Positions 35,879 through 46,971 of a stretch of 64,000 nt of DNA are shown piece after piece. Made by a program: the position numbers and the translations under genes. The stretch is from Aquanectria penicillioides (Eukaryota; Ascomycota; Sordariomycetes; Hypocreales; Nectriaceae): positions 310,001 through 374,000 of the forward strand of contig PYIU01000007.1 in NCBI GenBank assembly GCA_003415625.1, in the 5' to 3' direction. Under the pieces are notes generated by a model, which did not search any database, had not been told where the DNA came from, and saw nothing but the letters and a program-made list of their open reading frames with translations. Position 1 is the stretch's first letter, and every line of letters begins with the position of its first letter.

Positions 35879-38475
35879 CTACTCGTTAAGAAATCCCCAC
35901 GCAGCGTGCATTTCGTTCAACCACGACATGTCATTGACATCAATGTCAAATTCCTCAAAATCCAATTCCCCAAAATCCGTAATAGGTGGCGCAAATTCAT
36001 CGATAAACTGTTGCTGATGCTCATCGACCAACCCTGAATCAGTGGGCAACCCCACGGCATTTCGAGAGCGCATAGGGCCTGTTGATTCATATTCATCACC
36101 ACTTCTTTGTGCTCCACAATCCTGCCCTCCTTGGCTGGTTGGGACAAGCTGCAGCATTTTTGATGATAAGATGTGCAGAGCGGCTAGACAACGGCGTGCA
36201 GAATTCCCAAACTTCTCGTCTGCTTTCAAGAGAGACATGGCATGGGCCCATGAACGGGCAATGTCTGTGATTGGGAAAATCTCTGGTCGCAGTCTTGCGG
36301 TCAGAAGAATGGTGGCCGCCGAGTACACATAGTAAACTCGGTACCACCAGGCGGGAAGTAGGCCAACTGTGCCGTCTTGGGTTTGATGTTCTAATAGGAG
36401 CGCGACAATCTGCTGGGAAGTCGACACACAGAGAAGAGCACCTTGTTTAACTACAAGTGCTTGGAGATTATCGCATCCGGATTCCCGGGTTTCTAATGGC
36501 GAATGCAGATGACAGAATCGGGAGAGTATAGGCCGTAAGATGAGGATTCTTGCGTGGAGAAATCTGGGTTGATGTCAGCACCGACTCTAACCTGGGTACC
36601 GGATCATTTCGTAAGGGTCAACATACCGTATTCGCAAAATGACAATTTGCCTTCGGGTAATTTTATTGACTGTCTGGCTCAGTTGACACCATTTTAGGAG
36701 TTTTGGTAAATCCGACTGCCATTTAGTCAAGGATCTGTCCAACCGGACCACCATGTCGACATCCTGCTCTTCCTCGTCGATGCCCTCTTGATGTGACGAT
36801 GTCCCTTTGCCTCTGATTCGTTGCCCTTCACCGCCATATAGAGAAATAATGGCGCGATGGGTTACTTCATATAACTGGACCGATTTGACAAAGAACAAGC
36901 AATGCTCGATACCATTACCTAGTAATGTGTCAAGCCCGTTGACCTTGGCTGCCGATGTTGCAGGGAAAGGAACTGCTGTCGCGACATGCTCTGAAACCAT
37001 TGCAGGCCGACCATGAGTGATGGATACCATGCTAACAGAAATAGTCAGCCATGTCAGGAAAATGAAGGGGAGCATCAATACGAACCGGTCCATTAACACA
37101 CACCCATACCACACCCTCCGTAGAAGCTCTTTTTCAGCTTGGCCTGGTCGGCTTGCAGATGTCTCCGGAAGATGAAGCCCCAGCCCTTGTGCAATTCTGA
37201 CAGCTGAGCCCACAGCTATCCATGTTTGGTTCGGCTGGTTTGTGCTCTGAAGATATTGCCCAGTTAGCAGCAAGTACTGAACCATCTCGAGTGACCCGGC
37301 GCTCCAGAGATTCATGGGAAGCAAATCCTGAGCCATCTTCATGTACTTGCTGCTAGCCTCTTCTCTGTGTTCTGCAGTCAATGACTCTAGAAGTTGTGTT
37401 GAAATAGCTAATAAAACGTATAGTATGGCGACAAATAGACGTTCATCTATTTCGACAACGGTCCCCGCAAAGATGGAATTATAATGGACGTGCCATTTTT
37501 CCCTGTCCAAAAACGGATACAGGGGGTCCACATAGAACCAGTACAACTCGATCAAATAATCCGCTTGCCTACGGGCAGGGAGGACATAGGACACATCGCC
37601 AGGAGTTCCCAAGGCCGAGGAGATTGTTGTTGTCGGCCTGCCGGCTTCTCTAGATATGGCATCACCATCGCATTCTGATGCAGAGGTATTTGAAAGCCCT
37701 AAGCGAATGTCTATGGCCTTTTTTATTTGGGCTGTGAAGGACCCTGTACTACTACTGCCGAAAAATTCGCGAGTTCGTGTGCCTTCCTCGACCACGGTCG
37801 TCATGGAATCAATAACAGAAGGGCTAGACGTATTTTCAGATGCCCCCGGTCTTGGCCTAACTCTTGGACGGGGGCCTCGCGTCTCAGAGGGAGCTCTGTT
37901 GGCGACAACCCAAGACGCCGGTGACTCGCTTGGATATGTCCGATTCTCTTGCGGCTCCCGAGCCAGGGACGATGGCGTCGAGTGCACAGGCTCCTGAGTC
38001 AATGATGAACCTTCAATTTGAGGTTGATCGCTGGGTAAAGGATTTGTCTGTGTGTTGGCCATGGGTGATGGATGCTTCACAGTGGTATTGAGTGGCCGAC
38101 CAGCATGTCCCAGGGGACCTTGGCCATTGCCTGCATCATTGCTATATCGGCAGTTGTCCCGGAGGCTCAGCTTCCTTGAGCAATAACCGCACGCTATGTC
38201 TGGTCAGAATTTAACGCTTTCATTGGTGCATGTTGAAGAATAATCTGCATATACGGATAGAGGTCGGCCAGTCATCATGGCTCCTAGTCGGAGCGTATGG
38301 ATGGCTAGGATTCTCCTCAGTGGCCGAAGCTCGGATGCGACCGACTGGCAAACCGTCAACCAAATCATCACTCACCAGGACGTGCGCCATCGCATCTAAC
38401 TTTTTTTGCACGACAGGTCTCACAGGCCACGTCAATCTTGAGCCTCTTTTGCCGGTGTTTCCGGGGTGAATCCAT
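35879..38475 (-). CDS. Zn2Cys6 transcription factor with fungal_trans domain
   Basis: Four exons (38475-38376, 38193-37086, 37031-36627, 36563-35879) encode 765 residues. The zinc cluster starts CETCRAKKVRC in exon 1 and finishes CGYCSRKLSLRDNC in exon 2; the 182-base first intron splits it. A basic, Pro/Ser-rich linker follows, then the fungal_trans homology domain with YWFYVDPLYPFLDREKW, RIAQGLGLHLPE and RRVWYGCVLMDR. The C-terminus is strongly acidic (FGELDFEEFDIDVND), a likely activation region. It heads the group of aromatic-catabolism genes and is the best candidate regulator for them. Two acceptors six bases apart in intron 1 could give zinc clusters differing by two residues. An upstream in-frame ATG at 38592 is less likely than MDSPRKHRQ. 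Confidence 0.87.
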
Positions 38476-38883
38476 TGCGGGGTGTGGGGTCACTGAGATG
38501 AGCTGAATGATGCGATTCGAGCTCAGTCCCGAGGTTGACACCCCATCCGAAGAACTCTGGGGTATCAAGCCCGGAAGAAGGAGAAGAGACAACGGAAGGA
38601 AATCTTACTAAGCTCCGAGAGGAAGGGGATTTGTTTTTGAGCATCCGAGGAGACGGCTGACTCCGGTATGACTAGTCCCTAATGAATGTGATGTGATGCT
38701 CCAGTCTCCGCTAGACCTCTCCCGGACGACTCCGACATTCGGATGAATGGACTTTGCCGGAACTCTCTGCGCTATTGAGACTAGCTTCCCCGCAAACCAA
38801 CCCTGCCTGGAGCATGGCCCCATGGCACCGCTTCCCTGTCACCCTCTAGACCTCCAAGTCGCGTCCTGGTCATGCCCCTGTCG
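38476..38883. other. Intergenic region
   Basis: About 400 bases upstream of the Zn2Cys6 gene and downstream of the GFA-type gene. It contains the regulator's promoter. Nothing coding is visible. Confidence 0.45.
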
Positions 38884-39422
38884 TTACTTGCGCATCTCCT
38901 CCCACTGTGGAACGCCTGCAGCGGCCGTCATCCAGCTGGGCCTGTTTTTGACGAAAATTTCATTGGCCGGCTGAATGTCAAGTCTTGGGTAGTCAGTAAT
39001 GCATTTCCCGTTAGAGGATTATGGGGCGAACACACCCTTCGTCGAGAAGTGCCGTTCGAACAAGGTGAAACGTGCCCTTGGCAGACCCGGGGATAGTCCA
39101 GAGGGGACACCCGCAGACGCGGCAGAAGCACTTCTCCTTGACCTGTCCACTTGATGTGTCTGCAAGCTCGTATGATACAATGTCGCCTTCTTTAGCTGTA
39201 ATCTCGACATCCTTTGTCGAAAATTTGGCTAGCTTGTGTAGATAGATGTCAGCACTCGCTCATGATGTTTCCAAGCACGGGTCAGCAACGTACTAGTTGG
39301 TTGGCGCCTCCGGCTCCCTTGCTGCAGTGAGTGCAGTAACACGAAAGTACTGTTACCGGCTTTGAAGCGATGTTCAAGCGGACAGCCCCGCAAAGACAAC
39401 TTCCGGTGTATGGTGCAGTCAT
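38884..39422 (-). CDS. GFA / CENP-V-fold zinc protein (glutathione-dependent formaldehyde-activating enzyme-like)
   Basis: Three short exons (39422-39294, 39232-39036, 38983-38884) with 61- and 52-base introns encode 141 residues and close exactly in frame. The zinc-binding fold is evident: GSCLCGAV, then CYCTHCSKGAG, then CFCRVCGCPLWTIPG, followed by the usual C-terminal LVRTALLDEG and RPSWM segments. Family length is normally 120-160 residues. Members bind zinc and in some bacteria spontaneously add glutathione to formaldehyde; the role of most fungal copies is unknown. It lies between a Zn2Cys6 regulator and a fumarylacetoacetate-hydrolase-family gene, all on one strand, so a part in the aromatic pathway is possible. 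No exon alone is long, so it is easily missed. Confidence 0.85.
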
Positions 39423-39810
39423 TTTGAAAAGTTTGTTTATCCAAGTCTGGTAACAGCTAATCGGGGAGTGATGGGGTGTTGTCTGCGTTATATGTCTCCC
39501 AGCTAGTCAACATTACCCACAATGAGAATTAGTTCCACAACACTGATAGCGCTAGGTCCGAAGGGCACGGAATCTAGACACGTCCTGATGGTTGTAGTCG
39601 CCGTAACGATTGTTACATCACCACCATGAGTTGGTGGTAGCTTACTTTCTGTGGGGGCTACTTCAAGTGCAATTCCACTAGTTCTACAGTCTCCAACTTG
39701 AGATCCTCTGAGCCTCATTCAAGAGTTCTCTTATTCGCAAAATCTCGAAAGGGCTTATGGATATATATTCGTTTACAGGTTCGTGAGTAATCTATAGTCT
39801 ATCTGTATCT
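39423..39810. other. Intergenic region
   Basis: About 390 bases between the GFA-type gene start and the 3' end of the FAH-family gene. No gene is seen; the promoter of the GFA-type gene must lie here. Confidence 0.45.
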
Positions 39811-40804
39811 CTATTTCTCAAACACCATCTTGTTTTTGACGGAACCCAGTCCGGTAATGTTAACCTCGACAACATCTCCATCGTTCAAGTACTTGGGCTC
39901 CTTCATTCCCATGGCGACTCCGGAAGGGGTGCCTGTGAGAATAACGGTGCCAGCTTGAAGGGTGGTACCCTGACTACAGAAGCTAACAATATCTTCAACG
40001 CCAAATAGTAGGTCGCCAGTGCTGGTGTTCTGACGCTCCTCGCCGTTGACCCAGGTTCGTAGAGTCAAATCGGAAGCATTGCCAACAACAGATGGGGATA
40101 CCAACAGTGGGCTCAGAGGAGCAAACTTGTCGAAGCCCTTGCTAAAGCACCACTGGGGCACGCCACCAGCCTTCTTGGGGTCGCGTTGCCACCCTCGGGC
40201 GGAGACATCGTTGCTTGCAAGGTAACCAGCCACATACGACAAAGCGTCCGACTTGGCAATATCCTTACCAGTCTTGCCAATCACAATGGCCTGAAAGCTT
40301 TCTGTCAGCCAATGGCCAAAATTCGCGGCAACTTAATTGGACCTACCAGCTCTCCCTCGTAGTCCAAAGTGCCGTCTTGGGCAATCTTGGTGATGGGCAC
40401 ATCCTCAACATGACCAGCGAGGGATGTAGAGGGTTTGATGAATACCGAGGGGTAAGGAGGAGGAGTACGACCACCTTCCTTAACTAGATTCATAGAATTA
40501 GTAAAATTGGCCGAACCAGCAGGACAGTGAAAAACTTACTGTGCTTGATGTAGTTGAGGCCAATGCAGCGGATAATTGGCACGTCCTCGGGACGGAGCAG
40601 GTCCAACAAAGACTTTACATGAACCTTTTCGCCTTTCGAAGACAAAGATACGGGGCTCTGTCCCTTGTACTCGAAGGCCCAAAGGCTGCCCTTTCCGATT
40701 TGGTCGGTGAAGTCCTGGTCATCTTTGACAATAGGCTCACCAAACGTCTCCTTGCCATTATCATCGACAAATCGGATGAGGTACTTCCACGAATTGGCCG
40801 ACAT
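39811..40804 (-). CDS. Fumarylacetoacetate hydrolase (FAH)-family protein, probable fumarylpyruvate hydrolase
   Basis: Three exons (40804-40540, 40483-40347, 40290-39811; both introns 56 bases) encode 293 residues. FAH-fold signatures include IRCIGLNYIKH, PSVFIKPSTSL, DYEGELAIVIGK with the metal-binding acidic residues, YVAGYLASNDVSARGWQ, and the C-terminal LTGTPSGVAMG with DGDVVEVNITGLGS. In this compact family the reaction is hydrolysis of a C-C bond in an acylpyruvate. Divergent transcription from a gentisate dioxygenase makes fumarylpyruvate hydrolase (fumarate plus pyruvate) the likely role; oxaloacetate decarboxylase or acylpyruvase activity are alternatives. No targeting signal is obvious. 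Confidence 0.9.
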
Positions 40805-41208
40805 GATTGATTTCAAAAAGAATATGTTTGCTTGCGCAATTGATCTCATTTCGATCTTGAGAATGAGGCCATGTACTCAAGGTGTCAATGTCTCTAATAA
40901 AGGCAGGGCCGTCAGGTGTGGGACCGCACGTTCCGAACCAATTACACTTGGTTCCGACCGGAATGAAGCTGGCTTCGTGACCTCCGGAACAAACCCGCGG
41001 GACTTCATCTCGGAGCGGCAATGCAACCCACACCAGTAAGCGCATGTGCATTTCCCTGTCGGCAAATCCAACGGCACCGTACAAGGGGCCTGGACAGCTC
41101 CTTCATTACATTAATGATAACTTGAAGCTAGAGACCTGCGATATACAAGCCACCTCACACGCTCTGAGACATAGTTTCAGCCTTATCATCTCTAGACATA
41201 TTGCAAAC
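40805..41208. promoter_or_regulatory. Bidirectional promoter of FAH-family and gentisate dioxygenase genes
   Basis: About 400 bases between divergent start codons. It contains an inverted repeat GAACCAA-N6-TTGGTTC at 40935-40954, embedded among CCG triplets, and the 11-mer CACGTTCCGAA at 40927-40937 that recurs upstream of the GH3 gene. These are candidate sites for a Zn2Cys6 regulator; binding is inferred. Confidence 0.5.
40935..40954. promoter_or_regulatory. Inverted repeat GAACCAA-N6-TTGGTTC
   Basis: Perfect 7-base arms around a 6-base spacer, roughly in the middle of a divergent promoter. Symmetry fits a dimeric regulator. Confidence 0.4.
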
Positions 41209-42336
41209 ATGAGCACGACTACGACGACTGTGACAATTCCTGTCCAGCAGGACACCAAGGAGCAAGAGATGGAGAAGTACCTCTCCATTCTCCCATCGGA
41301 GCATTTGGAGCCCCTATGGTCCCAGATGAACGCGATGGTCCCTCCTACACCGAACCCGGCCGCTTCAGCGTACATGTGGAAATATGCCCAGGCATTGCCG
41401 CATTTGCAGCAGGCCAGTCGCTTGGTTCCAGAGGAAAAGGCTGAAAGACGAGTCTTGATGCTAGTCAACCCTAGTATGAGTAGGTTTACGCCTCTCGTCA
41501 ACCAACATAGTTACGGTGTTCGGAGAGTTGGCTAACACATCCTGTCAGCATCGCCTTACACTACGGACACTATCTACGGTGGCCTGCAGATTGTTAACCC
41601 GGGCGAGACAGCCCCCGCTCACCGACATATTGCATTTGCCTGTCGTTTCATCATTGAGGGCGATGGCTTCACTGCCGTGGAAGGCAAGAAGATGCCTCTG
41701 ACCCGAGGAGATGTCGTGGTCACGCCCCCTTGGTTGTGGCATGACCACGGAAACGAGAGCCAAAGCCCAGTTATTTGGCTTGACATGCTTAACCTCCCCT
41801 TGTTTCGCTACGCTCCAGTACATTTTGCTGAGGGATACGCCCATCCTCGATACCCCAGCACGTAAGTTCAACCTGGACTCACTTTGAGATCGGCCCATCG
41901 TGAAGCAGGTAAACTAACAGCCTCCAGCCTCTGTGACCCATGCCAGTGGAGGTACCCCTGGGCCCCAGTTCAAAAGGAACTTGATGCCTCTACAGCCCCT
42001 CACACCATATACGATTATCAAAACCCCGATGGCAAGCCAATTTCCACCACTCTTGGTGTTCAGGCTGAGCGACTCATTCCTGGAGCCGTAGCTGAGTCCC
42101 AGGACAGCAGCTCATATATTTACCACTGTGTTGAAGGCCAGGGACACACCGAGATAGAGGCTCCCTCTGGCAACAAGAGTTACTTCACCTGGGGCTCAAA
42201 GGATACTTTTGCCGTGCCCGCATGGTCAAAGATTAAGCACGTAAATGACTCGAAGGGGGAAACCGCTTACTTGGTGGCAGTTCACGATGGACCATTTCTA
42301 GACCTGCTTGGATTGCGACGACCTGCTTCCCAGTAA
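41209..42336 (+). CDS. Gentisate 1,2-dioxygenase-like bicupin
   Basis: Three exons (41209-41479, 41549-41861, 41928-42336) encode 330 residues. The first cupin shows PAHRHIAFACRFIIEG and, further on, PPWLWHDHGN, which supply the three iron-binding histidines; the second cupin is recognisable by CVEGQGHTEI and DTFAVPAWSKIKH. This is the layout of gentisate 1,2-dioxygenases, which open the gentisate ring to maleylpyruvate with Fe(II) and oxygen; salicylate or 1-hydroxy-2-naphthoate dioxygenases are close alternatives. Divergent from the FAH-family gene and convergent with a GH3 glycosidase. A separate glutathione-dependent maleylpyruvate isomerase is not seen in the window. Confidence 0.88.
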
Positions 42337-42720
42337 AATAGCATTGCAATTAGAGGCAGCGGTGCATTATTTGTCAACCATAGCATTGTTAGATAGATGA
42401 TTGTGAGAGAACAATTAGAATAGTGATATGTGAAAAGAGATTTCAAAATGACCAAGGATTTATGCTTGTTGTTTTGACTAGGCGTCGAATGTGCCTATTG
42501 TTGTGTAGATCACTCAAAAGGTCACATCCATCAATGTGTGTTTCCAGCCAGCCGAACTACTAAAATACAACATCTTGTATAAATCTACGTAAGACGAATT
42601 GGCGAGCGACTAAAATTGTTTGAATCTTATCTTGTTGATCTAGCTACAAGCAGAAATACAGATCTACTCTTTATCTATTCTATCCGTCCCTTCTAGGAAT
42701 GGATTCTAACTGGGAACCGT
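42337..42720. other. Intergenic region between convergent genes
   Basis: 384 AT-rich bases holding the 3' ends of the dioxygenase and the GH3 gene. Nothing else is visible. Confidence 0.5.
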
Positions 42721-45324
42721 TCAGGCGGCCCAAACGCTCCGTGGGAGTTCCAGCAACACGGTGTTGATAATCTCAGCTGCCGATGTACCCAATGATAATT
42801 CGTATTCTCCTTCGTCCACCACCCATTGTTTGGTGTTCTCGTCAAAGTATGCAAAGTTTCGCGGCTCGATCTGAACCTGGACCTCTTTCTGCTCGCCAGC
42901 CTGGAGTTGTACTTTCTTAAACGCCGCGAGAGTCTTGATAGGATGCTCCGGAGATTGCTTTTGTCTTCCAGCGTACACTTGTACCAGAACGCCTCCACTA
43001 AATGAACCGGTATTCGAGACTCCAACGGAAACATCGATGGAGCTTTCACTCTGGCTGGAAATTTCGAACTTAGCAAACTCAAACGTGGTATACGAAAGTC
43101 CATAGCCAAACGGAAAGTTGACAGTGTCCTTGGACACGCGATCGTAATGTCGGTAGCCCACGAATACACCTTCAGCATACTCGACCTTGAGCTGCCCATC
43201 CACCTTCTCTCCAGGGAAGTTTCCATGGGCAGGGGCGTCTTCAATCCTCTTGGGGAATGTAGAGGGTAGCCGGCCTTCTGGATTGACCGCACCAGTCAAC
43301 ACATCAGAGATGGAGTTTCCACATTCTTGTCCAGGGAACCAAGCCTGCACAAGGCCTTTAATATCACTGAGCCATGGCATAGCAACAGCCACACCTGTTG
43401 AGTTTACCACGATGGTATTTTTGTTTGCTGAGGCGACGGCCTTTACAAGTCCATCCTGGTTTCTAGGCAAGTGGAACGATGCCTGATCCTGGCCTTCCGT
43501 TTCCCACTGGGGGTCATGTCCAGTAAAGATGATGGCGTAGTCAGCCTGGGAAGCAACTTGGGCTGCATCACGCTCCAGATCTGCGTCATGAACGGATTCG
43601 AGAGAAAATCCCATGCGCACTCCACTGCGTCCCTCGAGAATCTCAAGACCAATCCTGATTGGGGGCTCGCTTCGCACGCGGATGCGGTAGGTCTTGCCGG
43701 CTGTAAACTGGAATCGCACCTCAGGTTCAGCAACTGCACCAAATAAGGATCCCATAGGATCTGAAGTGTTTCCCTTTTGCTCAAATGCAAGCGTGTCGTC
43801 AACGTAGATCTGGGTAGGGCCAAACCCTGAGCTGGCAATGTAATGGGATCCTGTTTCAACAGGAACAAAGTCGCCGACGATTTCCAAAGTCTTGAAGTAT
43901 GATTCGTTAGAACCAAGAGGAGAGTATGAAGATGTCAGATAGCCGTGCTTGACCGATGCTGGTTCATCTTTGCCCATCTCAAAGAGCATGCGAGTGAATC
44001 CAGGATACCCATCCAGGCCTGTCACCGTTCCAGTATTTCCGTCCTTGTGGATGGGAGGAAGCAAACGCTCTCTATGGGCACCCTTTGCGTAGGTGAACTT
44101 GACTTCGTCGCCAAAGGCGGCGCGGAGTCCCTCTTCAGGGGTGACTTTGTAGTAGGAATTGACACTGGCACTACCACCGCCATGAGCAAGGGCGTCCTTT
44201 GCAAACCCGATCAACGCAATTGTTTTCCCTTTTGCCTTTTCTTTGGTGATTGGCAAGATTTGGTCTTCATTTTTCAATAGGACGATGCCTCGAGCTCCAG
44301 CATCACGGATAAGTGCACGGTGTTCTGGCCTGTCACCGTCACCCTCCACGATGGTGGTCTTAGCATGAGCTTCAAGCTTCAATGCAAGTCTAAGAACCGC
44401 CCGGACACGGTCGTCAATAATAGTTTCGGAAACCTCGCCGTTCTGTACAGCCTCTAGAACAATAGGGGGTTTTCGGATTCGAGCTGGTCCTGGCATCTCC
44501 AAATCCAAACCTGCCTTGAGGGCGTCTGCAACCGAGTTGGTGCCACCCCAATCACTCATGACCATGCCATCCCAACCCCAACTTCCGCGCAACACGTCTC
44601 GCAACATCCATTCGTGTGCATCGCAGTGAGTTCCGTTGACAAGGTTGTAAGCGGTCATGATGGCCCACGGTGATGCCTCCTTGATGGCGATTTCAAAGGG
44701 GCGCATGTAGATCTCCCGGAGAGCCCGTTCGCTGATAGTCTCATCAACCGTAGTCCGGGCCGTCTCCTGCTCATTTGCCACGAAATGCTTGATAGTGGCT
44801 GCGATTCCATTGCTCTGCAGGGCTTGGATGACCTGCGAGGACATCTTTCCAGCAAGGAATGGGTCTTCGCTGAAACTCTCAAAATTGCGGCCGCCAAGCG
44901 GGTGGCGATGGATGCACACAGTAGGACCTAGAATACAGTTTGCTCCTTTGTTGTGCGCCTCCTCCGCCAAAGCATTGCCAAACTCGCGCGCGAGATCAAC
45001 GTCAAAGGTTGACGCAAGACTGCAGGCGGCAGGGAAGCATGCTGAGCGAATGTCAGGCTTAGTGGCGGGTGCTCGTACGCCATTCGGGCCATCGGCGGTC
45101 TTCAAAATTAGCCCATGCGATGCTTCGCGAGACTGGGAACGCATACCTTGATTGCAGGGACTCCTTTATGAGGAATTGGAGCTGTTGCAGAAAAGCTGGA
45201 ACCCGCAAGGAGGGAAATCTGAAGCAAGTTAGCGAGTGACTTTTGCAGAGAACGTGTCGTCCACAACCTTTTCTTCAAGGGTCAACGCCTTGAGGGTTGC
45301 CTCAATATCACCTTGAGCTGCCAT
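42721..45324 (-). CDS. Intracellular GH3 beta-glucosidase with PA14 insert
   Basis: Three exons (45324-45268, 45218-45147, 45099-42721; introns 49 and 47 bases) encode 835 residues. The GH3 N-terminal domain is complete: TADGPNGVRAP, ATIKHFVANEQE and the nucleophile aspartate in GMVMSDWGGTNSV. The second GH3 domain follows (GIVLLKNEDQILP), interrupted by a PA14 domain (GSHYIASSGFGPTQIYVDD), then the fibronectin-III-like end (FPFGYGLSYTTFEF). This is the beta-glucosidase I type common in fungi. No signal peptide precedes MAAQGDIEATLK, so it acts inside the cell on imported glycosides. Its position beside ring-cleavage genes suggests a phenolic beta-glycoside substrate. Confidence 0.92.
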
Positions 45325-45853
45325 ATTTGCCAAGGTATGTCAATGTGTTAGAAGCCCTGTGCTACACGCCTGGCTCACTGGATGCTGCTGATGAGACTAT
45401 CTCGCCTGGCCACTGAGTCTTGTACTCAGAGCCATGGACGGGGCACGACTTCCGAGCCAATGGCATCACGTTCCGAAGGCGCGGGGTGAGTTTCGGAGCG
45501 TCATCGGGCGCTATTCACAGATACCCACTGCGTGGCGTTAGGAAGCGTCAAAGGTTGGCGAAGCGGGGCCCAGCCGGGTAAAATGGACGTCCTTGCTGTC
45601 ATCTGTACAAGATGCATTCACTTTGTTTTTGTTTTGTTTTGTTCTCCATGTCTATATCCTTGTTGTTCCTGTTATTCCTTGATTCGCAATCCAGTTCGTG
45701 TGTGCTGAACAAGGTAGGCCAATATCGTCAGCCTACCCTGTATCCGTAGACCCATCTGTGAGAAGCAACCGTATCTATTGTTTTCTTTTCCACCACACCT
45801 TAAATCCATCTATACAGTCCAATTCTCTCCTTCTTTCCAATCGATTATATTCA
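45325..45853. promoter_or_regulatory. GH3 promoter and RTA1 3' region
   Basis: About 530 bases. It contains CACGTTCCGAA at 45467-45477, identical to an 11-mer in the FAH/dioxygenase promoter, about 145 bases upstream of the GH3 start. No gene is seen. Confidence 0.45.
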
Positions 45854-46971
45854 TCATGGCCGAGTGTAGTAACTGCCGTCCTGGTTTAGGTTCCCGATGC
45901 AAATCACTTCTTCACTCGTAGATGATTGACCGTAGTATACGTGGGGACCAGATTTGGAGAACTTGTCCTCGAACACCCGGCCTGGGTGACCCCCATTGAG
46001 ACAAAGAACAGCTATGCACATGACCCTATTTCCCATTTGTCAGCATGAGGTTCCCATAGTTTTACGACTGCAATAACATACACAGATTCAAGGGCAATGT
46101 ACAGAGGCTCGTCTCGGAAGAGCTCACTAAAATACCCCTCGTGCAATTCGACAATGCGGTAAACACAGCGCACTAGGATCAACACAACTGAGACAAACAA
46201 GAAGACTAAGAAAACCACCACGGGTCGGGTGATGCGGTGTCTCAGTGTGGAGTCTTTACAAGCTAAGAGGTAGTCGACGAATAACCCACAGAAAATCACT
46301 AGCGTCACAACCTGAAAGATGAGTCCTGCTAGTGATATATCGACACCCACTTGAATATCATCCTGTGTCGTCGCCACGCAAGACATGGCACCGCCGGTAG
46401 CTTGTAAAATAAGAGAAACAATGTCGCAGGGGATAAAGATCCAATAAAAAAGGGCTGGGTTGAACCGTGAGATGGATTGATCGATGAGTTGGATCCTGGC
46501 GTATGCTTCGTTAGCTAGTGCACTGCTTGAATATCGACTTTAGCCATCTACACTTGGGACAAGAGAACATAAATCGCAGAGCAAAAGAACACGGGCGCAA
46601 TAGTGATGCAAACTTTCACCTCAAATCATTAGCCCTCGCAGATTCAAATTCCACAGCAAATGCCACTCACCAATCTGTACTAAAAACCCACCAAAGTCAA
46701 AGGGGTTGTTGTGAATAATCAGGCGCCCGACGTATCCCGCGATTTCTAAGATGCAACCGCTTATCATGCTGGCCATGAACCCCCAGGTCTTTGTTCTCCA
46801 GCCCTGCACACCATGTGCAACCATTGTGAGAGAGAAGACGACAATGAATGTTAAATTCGCAGCTGTCGAGGGCTGGTATTGGAGAATACTAGCTTCCAGT
46901 GGGCAGAGGTCAAGAGTGCAGTTGGCGTCCGGGCCGAATGCGATCAATCCGTCCGGAAGAGTTGTCATGAT
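45854..46971 (-). CDS. RTA1-family membrane protein
   Basis: Four exons (46971-46671, 46612-46552, 46495-46082, 46025-45854) encode 315 residues with about seven hydrophobic segments. Family landmarks are GCILEIAGYVGRLIIHNNPF, APVFFCSAIYVLLSQ, IPCDIVSLILQATGG, and FLVSVVLILVRCVYRIVEL-like helices with the ELHEGYF loop. RTA1 proteins are fungal plasma-membrane proteins linked to resistance to sterol- and lipid-active toxicants and possibly to lipid movement; the mechanism is unsettled. The short leader (TLPDGLIAFGPDANCTLDLC) is the lumenal N-terminus typical of the family. It is divergent from a UPC2-like regulator, which may control it. Confidence 0.87.

Noticed and set aside
42693..43292. 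199-codon minus-strand open frame overlapping the GH3 3' end
   Set aside because: It is another frame of the GH3 gene, Arg/Ser-rich and without domain features.
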